A stretch of 64,000 nucleotides of DNA, taken from the NCBI GenBank assembly GCA_019695215.1, contig JAIBAK010000008.1, forward strand, positions 40,987 to 104,986, given 5' to 3'. The notes beneath the pieces are model-generated. The model did no database searches, had not been told where the DNA came from, and was given only the letters and a program-made list of their open reading frames with translations. Positions 54,282-64,000 of the stretch are shown in pieces; the first letter of the stretch is position 1, and each line of letters begins with the position of its first letter. Source of the DNA: Bacteroidia bacterium (GTDB lineage Bacteria; Bacteroidota; Bacteroidia; UKL13-3). A program made the position numbers and the translations under genes.

Positions 54282-57200
54282 ATGACCAAAGTAAATCAAA
54301 TGTTACCAATCAGGGGGAGTTTTATTCTCACACTTTCGTTATTATTTTTCTTAACCTCACAAGCGCAGGTTATTTCTTCATTTACCCCTGCTACTGCCAA
54401 GCCCGGTTCACAAATTCGTATTCAGGGTTCAGGTTTTTCGGCAACCGCATCAAGCAATATCGTTTATTTTGGAAACCTGCGGGCAGTAGTTGATAGCAGC
54501 AACACCACCAATGTGTACGCCCGTGCACCCATTGGAGTGCAAACCGCCACCATAATGGTAATCGTTTCGGGGGTGATGGGCGAATCAAAAGCTTTATTTG
54601 TGCCAACCTACAATTGCGGCATGGCTCCTTATGCGGGTAGTTTTAATCCCAAGGTCGATTTTGCTGCCGTAAGCGGAAATCCGCATACCATTTTAGCCGA
54701 TATTGACGGAGACGGGAAATTGGACATTACAACGGCTAATTCTAATACCGCCAATGTTTCAATTATGCGCAATCTGATGTCGGCAGGTGCTGCCGTTACC
54801 ACAGGTGGTTTTGCAACAAAGGTGGATATTACTGCCGGTTCGGGCCCGCGCATTCACCAGGTGGCTGATATGGATTTAGACGGAAAGTTGGATCTGCTGG
54901 TACCTAATTATACATCGGGCAATGTCTCGGTTATACGCAATACTTCCACCTCGGGAACCATATCCTTTGCGGCTAAAGTTGATTTTACCACAGGTACAAA
55001 TCCTTTTAATGTGGCAACAGGAGATTTGGATGCCGATGGGAAACCCGAAATGGTAATTGCCAATTACGGGTCAGGAACAATAAGTATTTACCGAAACATT
55101 TCAACGCCCGGAACAATAACTACCGGGTCGTTTTCTCTTTCTACCACTATTACTACCGGCTCTCAGGCCTACTGCGTGGCTATTGCCGATATTGACGGAG
55201 ACGGTAAACGAGATTTGGCTGTTGCCAATTCAGGTGCCAATACCATTTCGCTTATTCGCAACACCACCACCACAGTGGGCAGTATTACTTTTGCTGCTAA
55301 ATACGATTTAAGCACGAGTTCAGGGGCAATAGGAGTAAAATTAGCGGATTTGGATAATGACGGTAAGCCCGAATTAATTGCCACCCGCGCCAATGGGGCA
55401 ACCACCGTTTGCGTGTACCGCAACACCGCTACCTCGGGTACTATAGGAGCAGGCTCTTTTGCAGCTACCGTAAATCTTACCACGGCTAATACTCCGCAGT
55501 TTTTTGATGTGGCCGATATGGATGGCGATGGGAAACCCGATTTGGTTCTTCCCAATTCATCGGCTGTTTCATTCGGGGTTATCAAAAATAACTGCACCAC
55601 CGGAACCATTAATACCGGCACATTTACTTCGGTGGTGAATTACACCACGGGAGTTACTCCTACCGGTCTTTCAACAGGCGATGTAAACGGAGACAGTATT
55701 CCGGATGTGGCCGTAGCAAATCAAACCAATAACACGGTTTCCATTTTTCAGGGACTGGCACCAACGGTGCGAGGAATTGCTTTGTTCGGGGTTTCATATA
55801 TATGCAAGGGAACTACTCCCGGATTAATTTATAATAAAACAGGCAATTTCATTGCGGGCAACACCTTTACGGCACAGTTATCATCCGATACGCTGGGCAG
55901 TTTTACAACTCCGGTAACAGTGGGGTCAAAATCAGCAACCACCAACGATACTATTTACTTATCTATTCCATCCGGAACTCCTCAGGGAAGATACCGGTTG
56001 AGAGTGGTTAGCTCAAGCCCGGTAACAAATTGTACAGATACCGGAATTTGGGTTAATATTTATGATGCACCCACTGTAAATGCCGGAAGTGATAATTTTC
56101 TGTGTATTGGTGATAGCGTACAACTCAATGCCTCTGCCACAGGTTCGACTTTTACCTGGACCCCAACAACAGGACTTTCATCAGCTACTTCGCTTACACC
56201 ATACTCTTCTGTCACTACTACTACTGATTATATTCTTTCAACTTCAAATACTTATTGCACCGTTAAGGACACCGTAACATTAACTGCGAATAACTGCTGT
56301 TTAACCTGTAAAAAAGCAAACACTATAAACAACAATCTGGTACTATGTCTTCCGTTTAACGGAAATGTCAACGATGAAAGTGGCAATGGGTATAACGGAA
56401 CGGTTTATAGTGCCACATTAACCTCCGATAGGTTTGGAGTGTCGAATAAGGCTTATTCTTTTAATGGCACCTCCTCAAATATTGAATTGAATAAATACCT
56501 TCCCGACCAAACAAATCTGAGCATAAGTTTTTGGTTACGACCAACGGTTAATCCGGCAAGTGCAAAGTTTATTTTCTTTGAGGGAACCGGTGCATGTGGA
56601 AACGATTTGGCAATTTCCTACGCAACCAACCAGCTTGCCTTTTATGCCAGTAAATCTTCATCACTTAACGGAACTGCAGGGGCTGGCCTTGTAAATCTTA
56701 CCTCATCAATTCTAAATAAATGGACTCATGTGGTGTTTACACTAACGCCAAGCCAGTCTAAGGTGTATATTAATGGAGGGTTGGTGGCAACGTTTAATGT
56801 TTCAGGGTCAAATGTAGGATATCATTTTACACCAACACTCGGTTGCCTCAATGATGGAAACTCCGGTGCCTGTGGAACACCTAAAGGTTCTTTTTTTACA
56901 GGGGATCTTGATGATATTCGGTATTACAACACGGCCATTTCTGCAGCGGATGCAGCTTATCTTTTTACGTTGAAAGAAAACGGACTTGATTTAATTCCGG
57001 TCGCTGATCAATTCGTTTGTTCAGTAGATTCGGTGCAACTGGTTTCAGGTAATGCTTCTAATTACAGGTGGTTTCCTGCAGCCGGGTTATCAGATTCCTT
57101 AGTAAGTAATCCGTTTGCTAAACCGGGTTCAACTACTGATTATATTGTGAAAGGGACAAACGCAGATTTGTGTGCTGCCTACGACACCATACGGGTAAAT

Positions 57201-60200
57201 GTGGTAAATAATTGCTGCAACAACTGCACTACAGCCGATTCAACCAATACAGGAGTGGTGGCATGTTATCCGCTAAACACCGATGCAAAAGATTATGTAA
57301 GCTCACTCAATGGAGTTCTTATGTCTTCTCCGGCTTTGGTAGGCGGTCACTCGGGCGACAGTACTGCGGCTTATTCATTTAACGGCACTTCACAATACAT
57401 CAGGCTGGGCGATGTTTTGGATACTTTGTTTACAAAAGCGAATACCCGATTTTCAATTGCAGGCTGGGCCCGAACCACTACGGTAACTTCTGTTTCGGGT
57501 GGAGGAATAATTGTGGGTAAAACGGCCGGTACCGCATCTCAATGGCAAATTTACCACGACAATGATGGCCGTTTAAAAGCAATGGTATGCACCGCTGCCG
57601 ATGCATCAAAACTGATTGAGAAAAAAAGTAATGTAATGGCTGCGGGGCAGTGGTTTCATTTTGTACTGGTATTTGACGGAACACAAAGTGTTGACTCCAA
57701 TAAATTGCAGTTTTATGTAAATAACCAGGCAGGTATTGTGAGTCGTTTATTAGGAGCCCCTATTGGCAATGCTACGGCAAATACCGCTCAGGAAATTACC
57801 ATTGGTGCAGGCCATGTGCAGGGTAATCCGGCAGGCATCACCAACAGCTATACCGGAAGGGTAGATGAGGTACGTTTTTACAATACTGCGCTGTCGGCCT
57901 ACGAAGCGGGCCGTTTGTATGTACAAAAAGAAAAGCCCACCTATGTTCCATTAGCCGATGCATACCTGTGTCTGGGTGATTCCATTCAGTTGCAGGCGGG
58001 CGGGGCAACCATTTTCCGATGGGTGGCCGGTGCAGCTATTTCAGATACTACGGTGGCAAATCCTTACGTGAAGCCTACTGTAACCAACAATTATATTCTC
58101 AATGCCCGCAATGTAAATATGTGTTCGGTAGCCGACACCATTACCGTTACCGTGCAAAACAATTGCTGCCTCAATTGCTTAGCAGAAACTTCAATTAATA
58201 ACTCATTAAAAGCATGCCTTCCTTTTGACGGAAGTGTAACCGACAAAAGCATTAATGCAAATGCAGGCACTGTAACCGGTGGGGCAACGCTTACCCCCGA
58301 CCGGAAAGGTGTAGCCAATAAAGCTTATGATTTTAACGGAACCAATTCCTATATCACGTATGCCAACTCCACCTCGTTATCTGCGCCTAACTCCCTGTTA
58401 AGTTTCTCGGCCTGGGTTAATGTGCGCGGCTGGACCAATATTCTCGGAAATAATATTGCTCCCATTATGGCAAAATCCAATTCGTCATCCACCGCACAGT
58501 ATGGAGTGGCGCTTACCGACAAGGGACTTACCGTAATCAACAACGGAAAAATATGGAGTTATAATAATTTATCTTCCGCGTTCAACTTAAATCAGTGGTA
58601 TCATATTGCTGTGGTGGTAAACAACAACCAGGTGCAGTTATATGTTGACGGAAATTTGTCGGCTACGTTTGCCGCACCATCCGGCACCTTTACTTCATCA
58701 ACCTCCAATCCGTTAACGGTTGGTAAAAGTGATCCGGGACTTACCGGTTATTTTAACGGCAAGCTGGATGAAATTCATTTGTACGACCGGGCGTTGAGTG
58801 CAGCCGAGGTAATAACACTTTACCTCGGAAAAGATTTGCTGCAAACAACGGTACGAAGTGATACCACCATTTGCAAAGGACAAACTGTTTTGCTCGGGGC
58901 AAACGGAGCAACAGCTTATACGTGGAGTCCGGGACAGTTTTTAAGCGATTCCACCATTGCAGCACCGGTGGTTACTATTACCGATTCAACCCGTTTTACA
59001 CTTAAATCAACTGATGCAAATTGCCTGAAACGCGATACCGTAAAAATACATGTAAACTCGGTTACTCCCGTAGTTTCAAACGATACGACTATTTGCGAGC
59101 AAACAAGTACACAACTGAGTGCGGGCGGAGGTACCGCCTATGCATGGACACCCGCTGCCGGATTATCAGCTACTAATATTTCCAATCCGATTGCCTCACC
59201 TTCGTCTACACGCACCTATAAAGTAACGGTAACTAAACTTGGCTGCACCGCGCAGGATTCGGTAACCGTAACTATACACAATAAGTTTGTTCCTGTAGTT
59301 ACCAATGATACGTTGCTGTGTCCGGTGTATGCCAATGTGCCGCTTAATGCTTCGGGAGCGGTTACTTATTTGTGGAGTCCGGGAAGCGTATTATCTGACT
59401 CTACGATTTCCAATCCGGTGGCATTCCCGGCATACACCACCAAATTCAAAGTAACCATGTCGGATGGTATTTGTACCATCATCGATTCGGTTACCGTTAC
59501 ACGCGACACGTCATTGCATGCCGTAGCCACTAACGATACCACCATTTGCGAGCAAAACAGCGTGCAAATTTCTGCTGCAGGCGGCACGTCTTATGCCTGG
59601 TCGCCATCGGCAGGACTGTCATCAGTTTCGGTGTTTAATCCGGTGGCAACACCTGCGGCTACCACTAAATATTATGTAGATGTATCGGATGCTTTTTGTA
59701 CCCTGCGTGATTCGGTAACCGTAACTGTAAAAAATAAATTTGTTCCGGTGGTAAGCAATGATACCAGTATCTGCAAAGGAAGTTCGCTGCAGTTAAATGC
59801 AACCGGAGCAGGAGTCATTTCTTACCGGTGGAGACCCGCCACCTACCTCAACGATTCTACCTCGGCTTCTCCGGTTACCACTCCGGTTACAAATATCTTA
59901 TACCGTGTGGTGATGTCGGACGGGGTTTGTGTGGTTACCGATTCGGTACTCATCAACAGAGATACGCTGCTCATTTCATCCACAAGCAACGATACCACCA
60001 TTTGTAAGGGCGACACCGCACAGTTGTTTGCTTCAGGAGGATTATTTTACCAATGGTCTTCCCCCGGAACATTAAATTATGCCAATATCCCGAATCCGGT
60101 TTCTTATGCAACCTCTACCATCAAATATTATGTGGATGTGTCGGATAACAAGTGTACCGTTCGCGATTCGGTTTTACTCACGGTAATTAATTTCAATAAA

Positions 60201-61181
60201 GTAGTTGCGCCTAAAGATACGAATTTGTGTAAGGGAGATTCGGTACTGCTTTCGGCATCGGGAACCGGTTCCTACACATGGACACCCACGCTGGGCTTAG
60301 CCGACCCGTACAATAAATTAACTAAAGCTTCTCCGCCATTCACCACCACTTATGTTATTAAAACAAATACGCTAGGATGTATTACCTACGATACGGTAAT
60401 TGTGTCGGTGCAAACACAGGTAGCGTCAGTAGTAACCACTACTGAAGATACCACCATTTGTCAGGGAGATACCGCTGTGCTTTTAGCCTCGAGTTCCGAG
60501 CCCACCACCGCTTTTACCTGGAACACCGGTGCAAAAACACCATTGATTGTGGTGAAACCAAACACCAGCACCTGGTATAAAGTAAACACCAAAGTGGGCA
60601 GTTGTGTAGGAACTTCTGATTCGACTTTTGTAACGGTTTTACCGCACCCCAAAGCCAAATTTGTGATTAATCCGGCCGATAGCGGTAGTATTTCGTTCAA
60701 TGCCGAATTCAAAAATCAAAGTACCAATGCTACCGATTTTGAATACTTTTTCGGAGATAGTTTTAATGTTTACGGATATACCCCGGATACGAACTACATT
60801 TATACCTACCCCGGAACTTTTATTGTAAAACTGAAAGTGTTTAACCAAAATCCAGGTTGTGCCGACAGCACGCTGATGGCGGTGAAAGTAAAGGACATTG
60901 TAAGTATATTTATTCCAAATGCATTTTCGCCAAACAAAGATGGAGTGAACGATACCTTTAGTGTGGTGATGACGGGTATTAACCGTTGTTACGGGATCAT
61001 TTTTGACAAATGGGGAGAGATGATTTATACCCAGCGAAGCTTTAACGGAAAGTTTGAATGGGATGGAACCTATAAAGGGGAGCTGGTACAGATTGGGGTT
61101 TATTACTATACTCTTCAATACTTTGAAGAAAGCAAAAAGCGGTGGTACACCACCACCGGAGAGATTCATGTTATTGAATAA
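54282..61181 (+). CDS. Giant type B T9SS adhesin: TIG, FG-GAP, three LamG modules, Ig-like repeats, CHU_C end
   Basis: A 2299-residue surface protein. Signal peptide; TIG/IPT domain (~28-115); FG-GAP/VCBS repeats with D-x-D-x-D-G calcium motifs (~120-495); an Ig-like domain (~497-590). Then three rounds of an Ig-like domain, a cysteine linker NNCCxxC and a LamG domain (LamG at ~680-905, 990-1220 and 1303-1518). About eight more Ig-like repeats follow (core DTTIC ... YAWTPAAGLS ... CTxRDSVTVTV), then a PKD domain (~2125-2200) and the gliding-motility-associated type B sorting domain (SIFIPNAFSPNKDGVNDTFS ... FDKWGEMIY). Translation may begin at 54282 or the second ATG, 54300. A TATATTCG box at 54274 favours the latter. 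Confidence 0.92.
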   Translation: MTKVNQMLPIRGSFILTLSLLFFLTSQAQVISSFTPATAKPGSQIRIQGSGFSATASSNIVYFGNLRAVVDSSNTTNVYARAPIGVQTATIMVIVSGVMGESKALFVPTYNCGMAPYAGSFNPKVDFAAVSGNPHTILADIDGDGKLDITTANSNTANVSIMRNLMSAGAAVTTGGFATKVDITAGSGPRIHQVADMDLDGKLDLLVPNYTSGNVSVIRNTSTSGTISFAAKVDFTTGTNPFNVATGDLDADGKPEMVIANYGSGTISIYRNISTPGTITTGSFSLSTTITTGSQAYCVAIADIDGDGKRDLAVANSGANTISLIRNTTTTVGSITFAAKYDLSTSSGAIGVKLADLDNDGKPELIATRANGATTVCVYRNTATSGTIGAGSFAATVNLTTANTPQFFDVADMDGDGKPDLVLPNSSAVSFGVIKNNCTTGTINTGTFTSVVNYTTGVTPTGLSTGDVNGDSIPDVAVANQTNNTVSIFQGLAPTVRGIALFGVSYICKGTTPGLIYNKTGNFIAGNTFTAQLSSDTLGSFTTPVTVGSKSATTNDTIYLSIPSGTPQGRYRLRVVSSSPVTNCTDTGIWVNIYDAPTVNAGSDNFLCIGDSVQLNASATGSTFTWTPTTGLSSATSLTPYSSVTTTTDYILSTSNTYCTVKDTVTLTANNCCLTCKKANTINNNLVLCLPFNGNVNDESGNGYNGTVYSATLTSDRFGVSNKAYSFNGTSSNIELNKYLPDQTNLSISFWLRPTVNPASAKFIFFEGTGACGNDLAISYATNQLAFYASKSSSLNGTAGAGLVNLTSSILNKWTHVVFTLTPSQSKVYINGGLVATFNVSGSNVGYHFTPTLGCLNDGNSGACGTPKGSFFTGDLDDIRYYNTAISAADAAYLFTLKENGLDLIPVADQFVCSVDSVQLVSGNASNYRWFPAAGLSDSLVSNPFAKPGSTTDYIVKGTNADLCAAYDTIRVNVVNNCCNNCTTADSTNTGVVACYPLNTDAKDYVSSLNGVLMSSPALVGGHSGDSTAAYSFNGTSQYIRLGDVLDTLFTKANTRFSIAGWARTTTVTSVSGGGIIVGKTAGTASQWQIYHDNDGRLKAMVCTAADASKLIEKKSNVMAAGQWFHFVLVFDGTQSVDSNKLQFYVNNQAGIVSRLLGAPIGNATANTAQEITIGAGHVQGNPAGITNSYTGRVDEVRFYNTALSAYEAGRLYVQKEKPTYVPLADAYLCLGDSIQLQAGGATIFRWVAGAAISDTTVANPYVKPTVTNNYILNARNVNMCSVADTITVTVQNNCCLNCLAETSINNSLKACLPFDGSVTDKSINANAGTVTGGATLTPDRKGVANKAYDFNGTNSYITYANSTSLSAPNSLLSFSAWVNVRGWTNILGNNIAPIMAKSNSSSTAQYGVALTDKGLTVINNGKIWSYNNLSSAFNLNQWYHIAVVVNNNQVQLYVDGNLSATFAAPSGTFTSSTSNPLTVGKSDPGLTGYFNGKLDEIHLYDRALSAAEVITLYLGKDLLQTTVRSDTTICKGQTVLLGANGATAYTWSPGQFLSDSTIAAPVVTITDSTRFTLKSTDANCLKRDTVKIHVNSVTPVVSNDTTICEQTSTQLSAGGGTAYAWTPAAGLSATNISNPIASPSSTRTYKVTVTKLGCTAQDSVTVTIHNKFVPVVTNDTLLCPVYANVPLNASGAVTYLWSPGSVLSDSTISNPVAFPAYTTKFKVTMSDGICTIIDSVTVTRDTSLHAVATNDTTICEQNSVQISAAGGTSYAWSPSAGLSSVSVFNPVATPAATTKYYVDVSDAFCTLRDSVTVTVKNKFVPVVSNDTSICKGSSLQLNATGAGVISYRWRPATYLNDSTSASPVTTPVTNILYRVVMSDGVCVVTDSVLINRDTLLISSTSNDTTICKGDTAQLFASGGLFYQWSSPGTLNYANIPNPVSYATSTIKYYVDVSDNKCTVRDSVLLTVINFNKVVAPKDTNLCKGDSVLLSASGTGSYTWTPTLGLADPYNKLTKASPPFTTTYVIKTNTLGCITYDTVIVSVQTQVASVVTTTEDTTICQGDTAVLLASSSEPTTAFTWNTGAKTPLIVVKPNTSTWYKVNTKVGSCVGTSDSTFVTVLPHPKAKFVINPADSGSISFNAEFKNQSTNATDFEYFFGDSFNVYGYTPDTNYIYTYPGTFIVKLKVFNQNPGCADSTLMAVKVKDIVSIFIPNAFSPNKDGVNDTFSVVMTGINRCYGIIFDKWGEMIYTQRSFNGKFEWDGTYKGELVQIGVYYYTLQYFEESKKRWYTTTGEIHVIE

Positions 61182-61242
61182 CAGTTTTTTAAAAGGTTAA
61201 CACCATCGTTGATTAAAATTTTGTCTCCTGTGGCTTGACCAC

Positions 61243-61273
61243 TTGAATATCAAAGTGTTTTTACCTAACTTTG
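61243..61273 (+). promoter_or_regulatory. Promoter of the last gene, which helps decide its start
   Basis: TTG at 61243-61245, 20 nt, then TAACTTTG at 61266-61273. Transcription would begin near 61280, after the ATG at 61276. This argues for translation from the ATG at 61312. Confidence 0.6.
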
Positions 61274-61311
61274 AAATGAAAATTAATTTAGGGTTAATAT
61301 TTTCGTTCAAG

Positions 61312-64000
61312 ATGGGAAAATTACGTTACATACTCACAGGTATTTTAATGTTCTGGGGGGGGATTCTTTGGGCGCAGGCGCCCGTTATCACAACTTTTTC
61401 ACCAACAAGTGGGCCGTATGGCACTCCGGTTACCATAACCGGAACCGGCTTTAGTGCTTCGTTGTTTGGTAATATTGTCTATTTTGGAAATGCCCGCGCG
61501 GTTGTTGACAGTTGTACCAGCACAAGCATTTATACTAAGGTTCCAGTGGGTGCACAGTTCAAGAAGATTGTAGTGACCACAGGAGGTAAAAGCGGGTGGA
61601 GTAAATCGGTCTTTAAGGTTATTACTCCTTGTGCTCCGTCCATGTACGATGGTTCGTTTAAATCCCCCGTACCTATTCAGGTGGGTGGAATGGGTATTAA
61701 TACAAGTACGTTTCCTGCTGGTCCGGAAATAGCCGATATTGATAATGATAATAAAATGGACGTTATCGCAGTGAATAAAGGCGGGGGTGCCAGCAGTAAA
61801 GTATTAGTTTTTAAAAATCAGGGTACCCCGGGTAATGCCATTGCTACTTCTACTTTCATTACTCCATCAAAAAATTGGATAGTTTCAGGGGGCAATGCTA
61901 CTACCCCACGAGCCGTTGATTTAGATTGTGACGGTTTTCTGGATATTATGGTTCCTTCAGGTAATAATGCGATTATATCGGTTCTGAGAAATATGGGAAT
62001 AACCGGTACAGATACATTTTCAATTACTTCAATTACGACTCCAAACCCGCTTATAGTGTATTCACACGCAGCCGATTTTGATGGAGACGGGAAACCGGAT
62101 ATAGTTGCTCTTTCGCAACAGGCTACTTCTTATATCAACGTTTTAAAAAACAATACAACTCCCGGTACAATTACTACCGCAAATTTTACCGCCATAGCTC
62201 AAGGGCCATTAGCCGTTACCGGCTATGCCGTTTATTTCGATATCGATGATATTGACGGAGATGGTAAATTAGATATTGCTGTGGCTTGTAGCACGGCAAG
62301 TACTGTACGTATTTTTAGAAATACTACCACTGGTACTACAATTACCTTTGCTGCTCCGGTTGATATTGTGGTTCCGGGAGGAGCTCAGCCATCTTGTGTC
62401 AGACTGATGGACATGGATGGCGATTCAAAAGCTGACCTTTGTGTACCTAGGATGAAAGTGGCACCTTCTGCTCCGGATGTTTTAATCAGTATTTTCAGAA
62501 ATATTAATTCAACCCCCGGATCCATAACCACCGGTTCTTTTGCGTCAGCTTTTAATATTACCGTGGCAAGTAATCCAATGGTTATTGATATTGCTGATAT
62601 GGATGGTGACCTTAAGCCGGATGTTGTTTGTCCCAATAACCTTGGGAACAGTTTTGTGGTTTACAAAAATGCATCCACATCAGGCACCTTAAGTTTTTCC
62701 TATAAATACAGAGTTACCACTTCAGTACCAACCGGTGAAGTAACTATTGGTATAAGACCTGCCGGAGTTTGTATTGGAGATTTAAACGGAGATAATATTC
62801 CTGACTTTGTGGTTTACAATACAGGCTCCGGATCATCATCTCCTGCCTCAGTTATGGCCGTTGAAGGCCAAAAGCCATCGGTACGCATCTCAGGCATATT
62901 GCAAGCTCCTTCCTGCCCCGGTAATCAGGTAGGAATTGTGTACACTACTACCGGAGCTCCTTATGCTGCAAGCAATAAATTTGTGGCTTATTTATCAAAC
63001 GCAGCAGGCAGTTTTGCCAGCCCTGATAGTTTGGGTGCTAAGGCAGGTATCACTTCCGATACGTTGTGGGTTACTATACCATCTAATGCAACCATTGGAG
63101 GCAGTTACCGTTTAATGCTCAATACCACCAATCCGGGAGTTGCTTGTGTAGATACAGGTTACCCTATTCAGGTTATAGCTCCCCCGGTTATCAATGCAGG
63201 AGCGGATACCACTATTAATGTGGGCGATTCGGTACGTTTGCAGGCTGCAGGCGGGACAAGTTATTTCTGGAATGCAAACCTTTTTCTTAGCGATACCAGT
63301 ATTGATAACCCAATGGCCAAACCGTATTTCACGCAGGATTTTGTTGTAAAAGGGAAGTTTGGCTATTGTTCATCGTATGATACGGTGCGCGTAAACGTAA
63401 CACAGAATTTTAATTTCTGTTCGGTATGTACGCAGGAGTATCCTGTGCATTCGGGTTTGGTGGCCTGTTATCCGCTCAACGGTACGGGTATTGATGAATC
63501 GGGCAACAATTACCATATTTTGTTTAATAATGTTACTCCTACATCTGATAAAGCAGCCGCAGCCGGAAAAGCCTATGCATTTACCGGAAGCGGAAGCTGG
63601 CTTTCCCGTTCGCCTGTTGTATTAGATGTGAACGACAGCGTTACCATGATGGGTTGGTTTTATTCGACCAATGGCACCCAAAGCACGCCACTCATTTATG
63701 TAGGCAACAATGGCACTGGCGGAGGTTATGGAATTAACCTCGATAATTGTTCGGGCGCTGGAGGAAACAAATTAAACGTGCTTGTGGGAGGCTCCAGTAT
63801 TTGCGGAGGCTCCTCTTCCCAGTTAGGAACAGGCACCTGGACCCATGTGGCTCTTACCAAAGCCGGTAGCAACTATGCCATTTTTGTAAACGGTACGCAG
63901 GTAGTTTCCGGAACTGGTACTGCATCTTCAATCGCAGGCGGTTCGTTTATGATAGGCGGTTCTCCTTTTACCGGACAATCATTTAGCGGAAGCATCGATG
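61312..64000 (+). CDS. Giant TIG/FG-GAP/LamG surface protein, 3' partial
   Basis: The frame is open from 61312 to the window end (about 896 codons). The ATG at 61312 gives a clean signal peptide (MGKLRYILTGILMFWGGILW, cut after AQA); an upstream in-frame ATG at 61276 lies at or before the probable transcription start. Domains: TIG (~22-105, SGNIVYFGN-like core), FG-GAP repeats with DFDGDGKPDIVAL and DIDGDGKLDIAVAC (~110-510), Ig-like domain (~520-625), an Ig-like repeat (~625-700; TTINVGDSVRLQAAGGTSYF), the cysteine linker NFCSVC, and a LamG domain cut off by the window edge. It follows the same plan as the gene at 54282, so a type A or B T9SS sorting domain is expected beyond the window. Confidence 0.85.
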   Translation, partial: MGKLRYILTGILMFWGGILWAQAPVITTFSPTSGPYGTPVTITGTGFSASLFGNIVYFGNARAVVDSCTSTSIYTKVPVGAQFKKIVVTTGGKSGWSKSVFKVITPCAPSMYDGSFKSPVPIQVGGMGINTSTFPAGPEIADIDNDNKMDVIAVNKGGGASSKVLVFKNQGTPGNAIATSTFITPSKNWIVSGGNATTPRAVDLDCDGFLDIMVPSGNNAIISVLRNMGITGTDTFSITSITTPNPLIVYSHAADFDGDGKPDIVALSQQATSYINVLKNNTTPGTITTANFTAIAQGPLAVTGYAVYFDIDDIDGDGKLDIAVACSTASTVRIFRNTTTGTTITFAAPVDIVVPGGAQPSCVRLMDMDGDSKADLCVPRMKVAPSAPDVLISIFRNINSTPGSITTGSFASAFNITVASNPMVIDIADMDGDLKPDVVCPNNLGNSFVVYKNASTSGTLSFSYKYRVTTSVPTGEVTIGIRPAGVCIGDLNGDNIPDFVVYNTGSGSSSPASVMAVEGQKPSVRISGILQAPSCPGNQVGIVYTTTGAPYAASNKFVAYLSNAAGSFASPDSLGAKAGITSDTLWVTIPSNATIGGSYRLMLNTTNPGVACVDTGYPIQVIAPPVINAGADTTINVGDSVRLQAAGGTSYFWNANLFLSDTSIDNPMAKPYFTQDFVVKGKFGYCSSYDTVRVNVTQNFNFCSVCTQEYPVHSGLVACYPLNGTGIDESGNNYHILFNNVTPTSDKAAAAGKAYAFTGSGSWLSRSPVVLDVNDSVTMMGWFYSTNGTQSTPLIYVGNNGTGGGYGINLDNCSGAGGNKLNVLVGGSSICGGSSSQLGTGTWTHVALTKAGSNYAIFVNGTQVVSGTGTASSIAGGSFMIGGSPFTGQSFSGSID

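Noticed and set aside
60639..61169. 176-codon minus-strand frame over the end of the giant adhesin
   Set aside because: It lies opposite the conserved type B sorting domain and has no coding features of its own.

Overview
The window comes from the chromosome of a Bacteroidota bacterium, probably a Chitinophagales/Sphingobacteriales-like or flavobacterial gliding lineage. The evidence is the C-terminus of the type IX secretion (T9SS) translocon protein SprA at the left edge, at least seven probable T9SS cargo genes with type A or type B sorting domains, promoters of the TTG/TTTG-N19-21-TAnnTTTG kind, menaquinone genes, and AT-rich DNA with several TTG start codons.

Layout. 1-1093: sprA end, gcvH and a VanZ-like gene. 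1090-6426 (minus): an overlapping operon of a CsgG-like TPR lipoprotein, an LPP20-like lipoprotein, a small secreted protein, menA and menC. 6743-14969 (plus): gcvP, an SGNH/MBOAT O-acetylation pair, idi and a GT-C membrane glycosyltransferase. 15124-23261 (minus): a four-gene operon of a membrane Fe-S protein, a 1241-residue T9SS propeller protein, a CCG-domain Fe-S protein and a large membrane protein. The membrane protein ends in the same carbohydrate-binding-like module as the GT-C enzyme facing it.

23396-33074 is the accessory region: tRNA-Phe followed by two related two-gene T9SS cassettes. A 20-bp copy of the tRNA-Phe 3' end lies at 28037 and again at 32980. Each copy sits in a ~496-bp direct repeat that also holds the promoter, an operator-like palindrome and the signal-peptide codons. 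A GTAC-rich motif occurs next to the tRNA and in both repeats. No integrase is present. This looks like an integrase-less, tRNA-targeted surface-protein cassette that has been duplicated, and it is the best candidate for an undescribed system here. A RelE/ParE-type toxin-antitoxin pair and gap follow.

34995-45047 is mostly housekeeping: tRNA-Glu, an unusual ABC-transmembrane/HlyD fusion with a TolC-type partner, a TPR histidine kinase, acs, a cyclophilin, a TerB-DnaJ protein, a small secreted protein and a YkgJ-like protein. 45067-64000 alternates surface proteins and glycan genes: a TIG/FG-GAP T9SS gene broken by one amber codon, a glycan cluster (LIC_10190-like membrane protein, GT2, flippase, two FkbM methyltransferases, GT4), a 2299-residue type B T9SS adhesin and the start of a related giant gene that runs off the right edge.

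Together the window is about cell-surface construction. T9SS (SprA) exports adhesins and putative glycan-active proteins, and the GT, flippase, acyltransferase and FkbM genes probably build the surface polysaccharide they work with or attach to.
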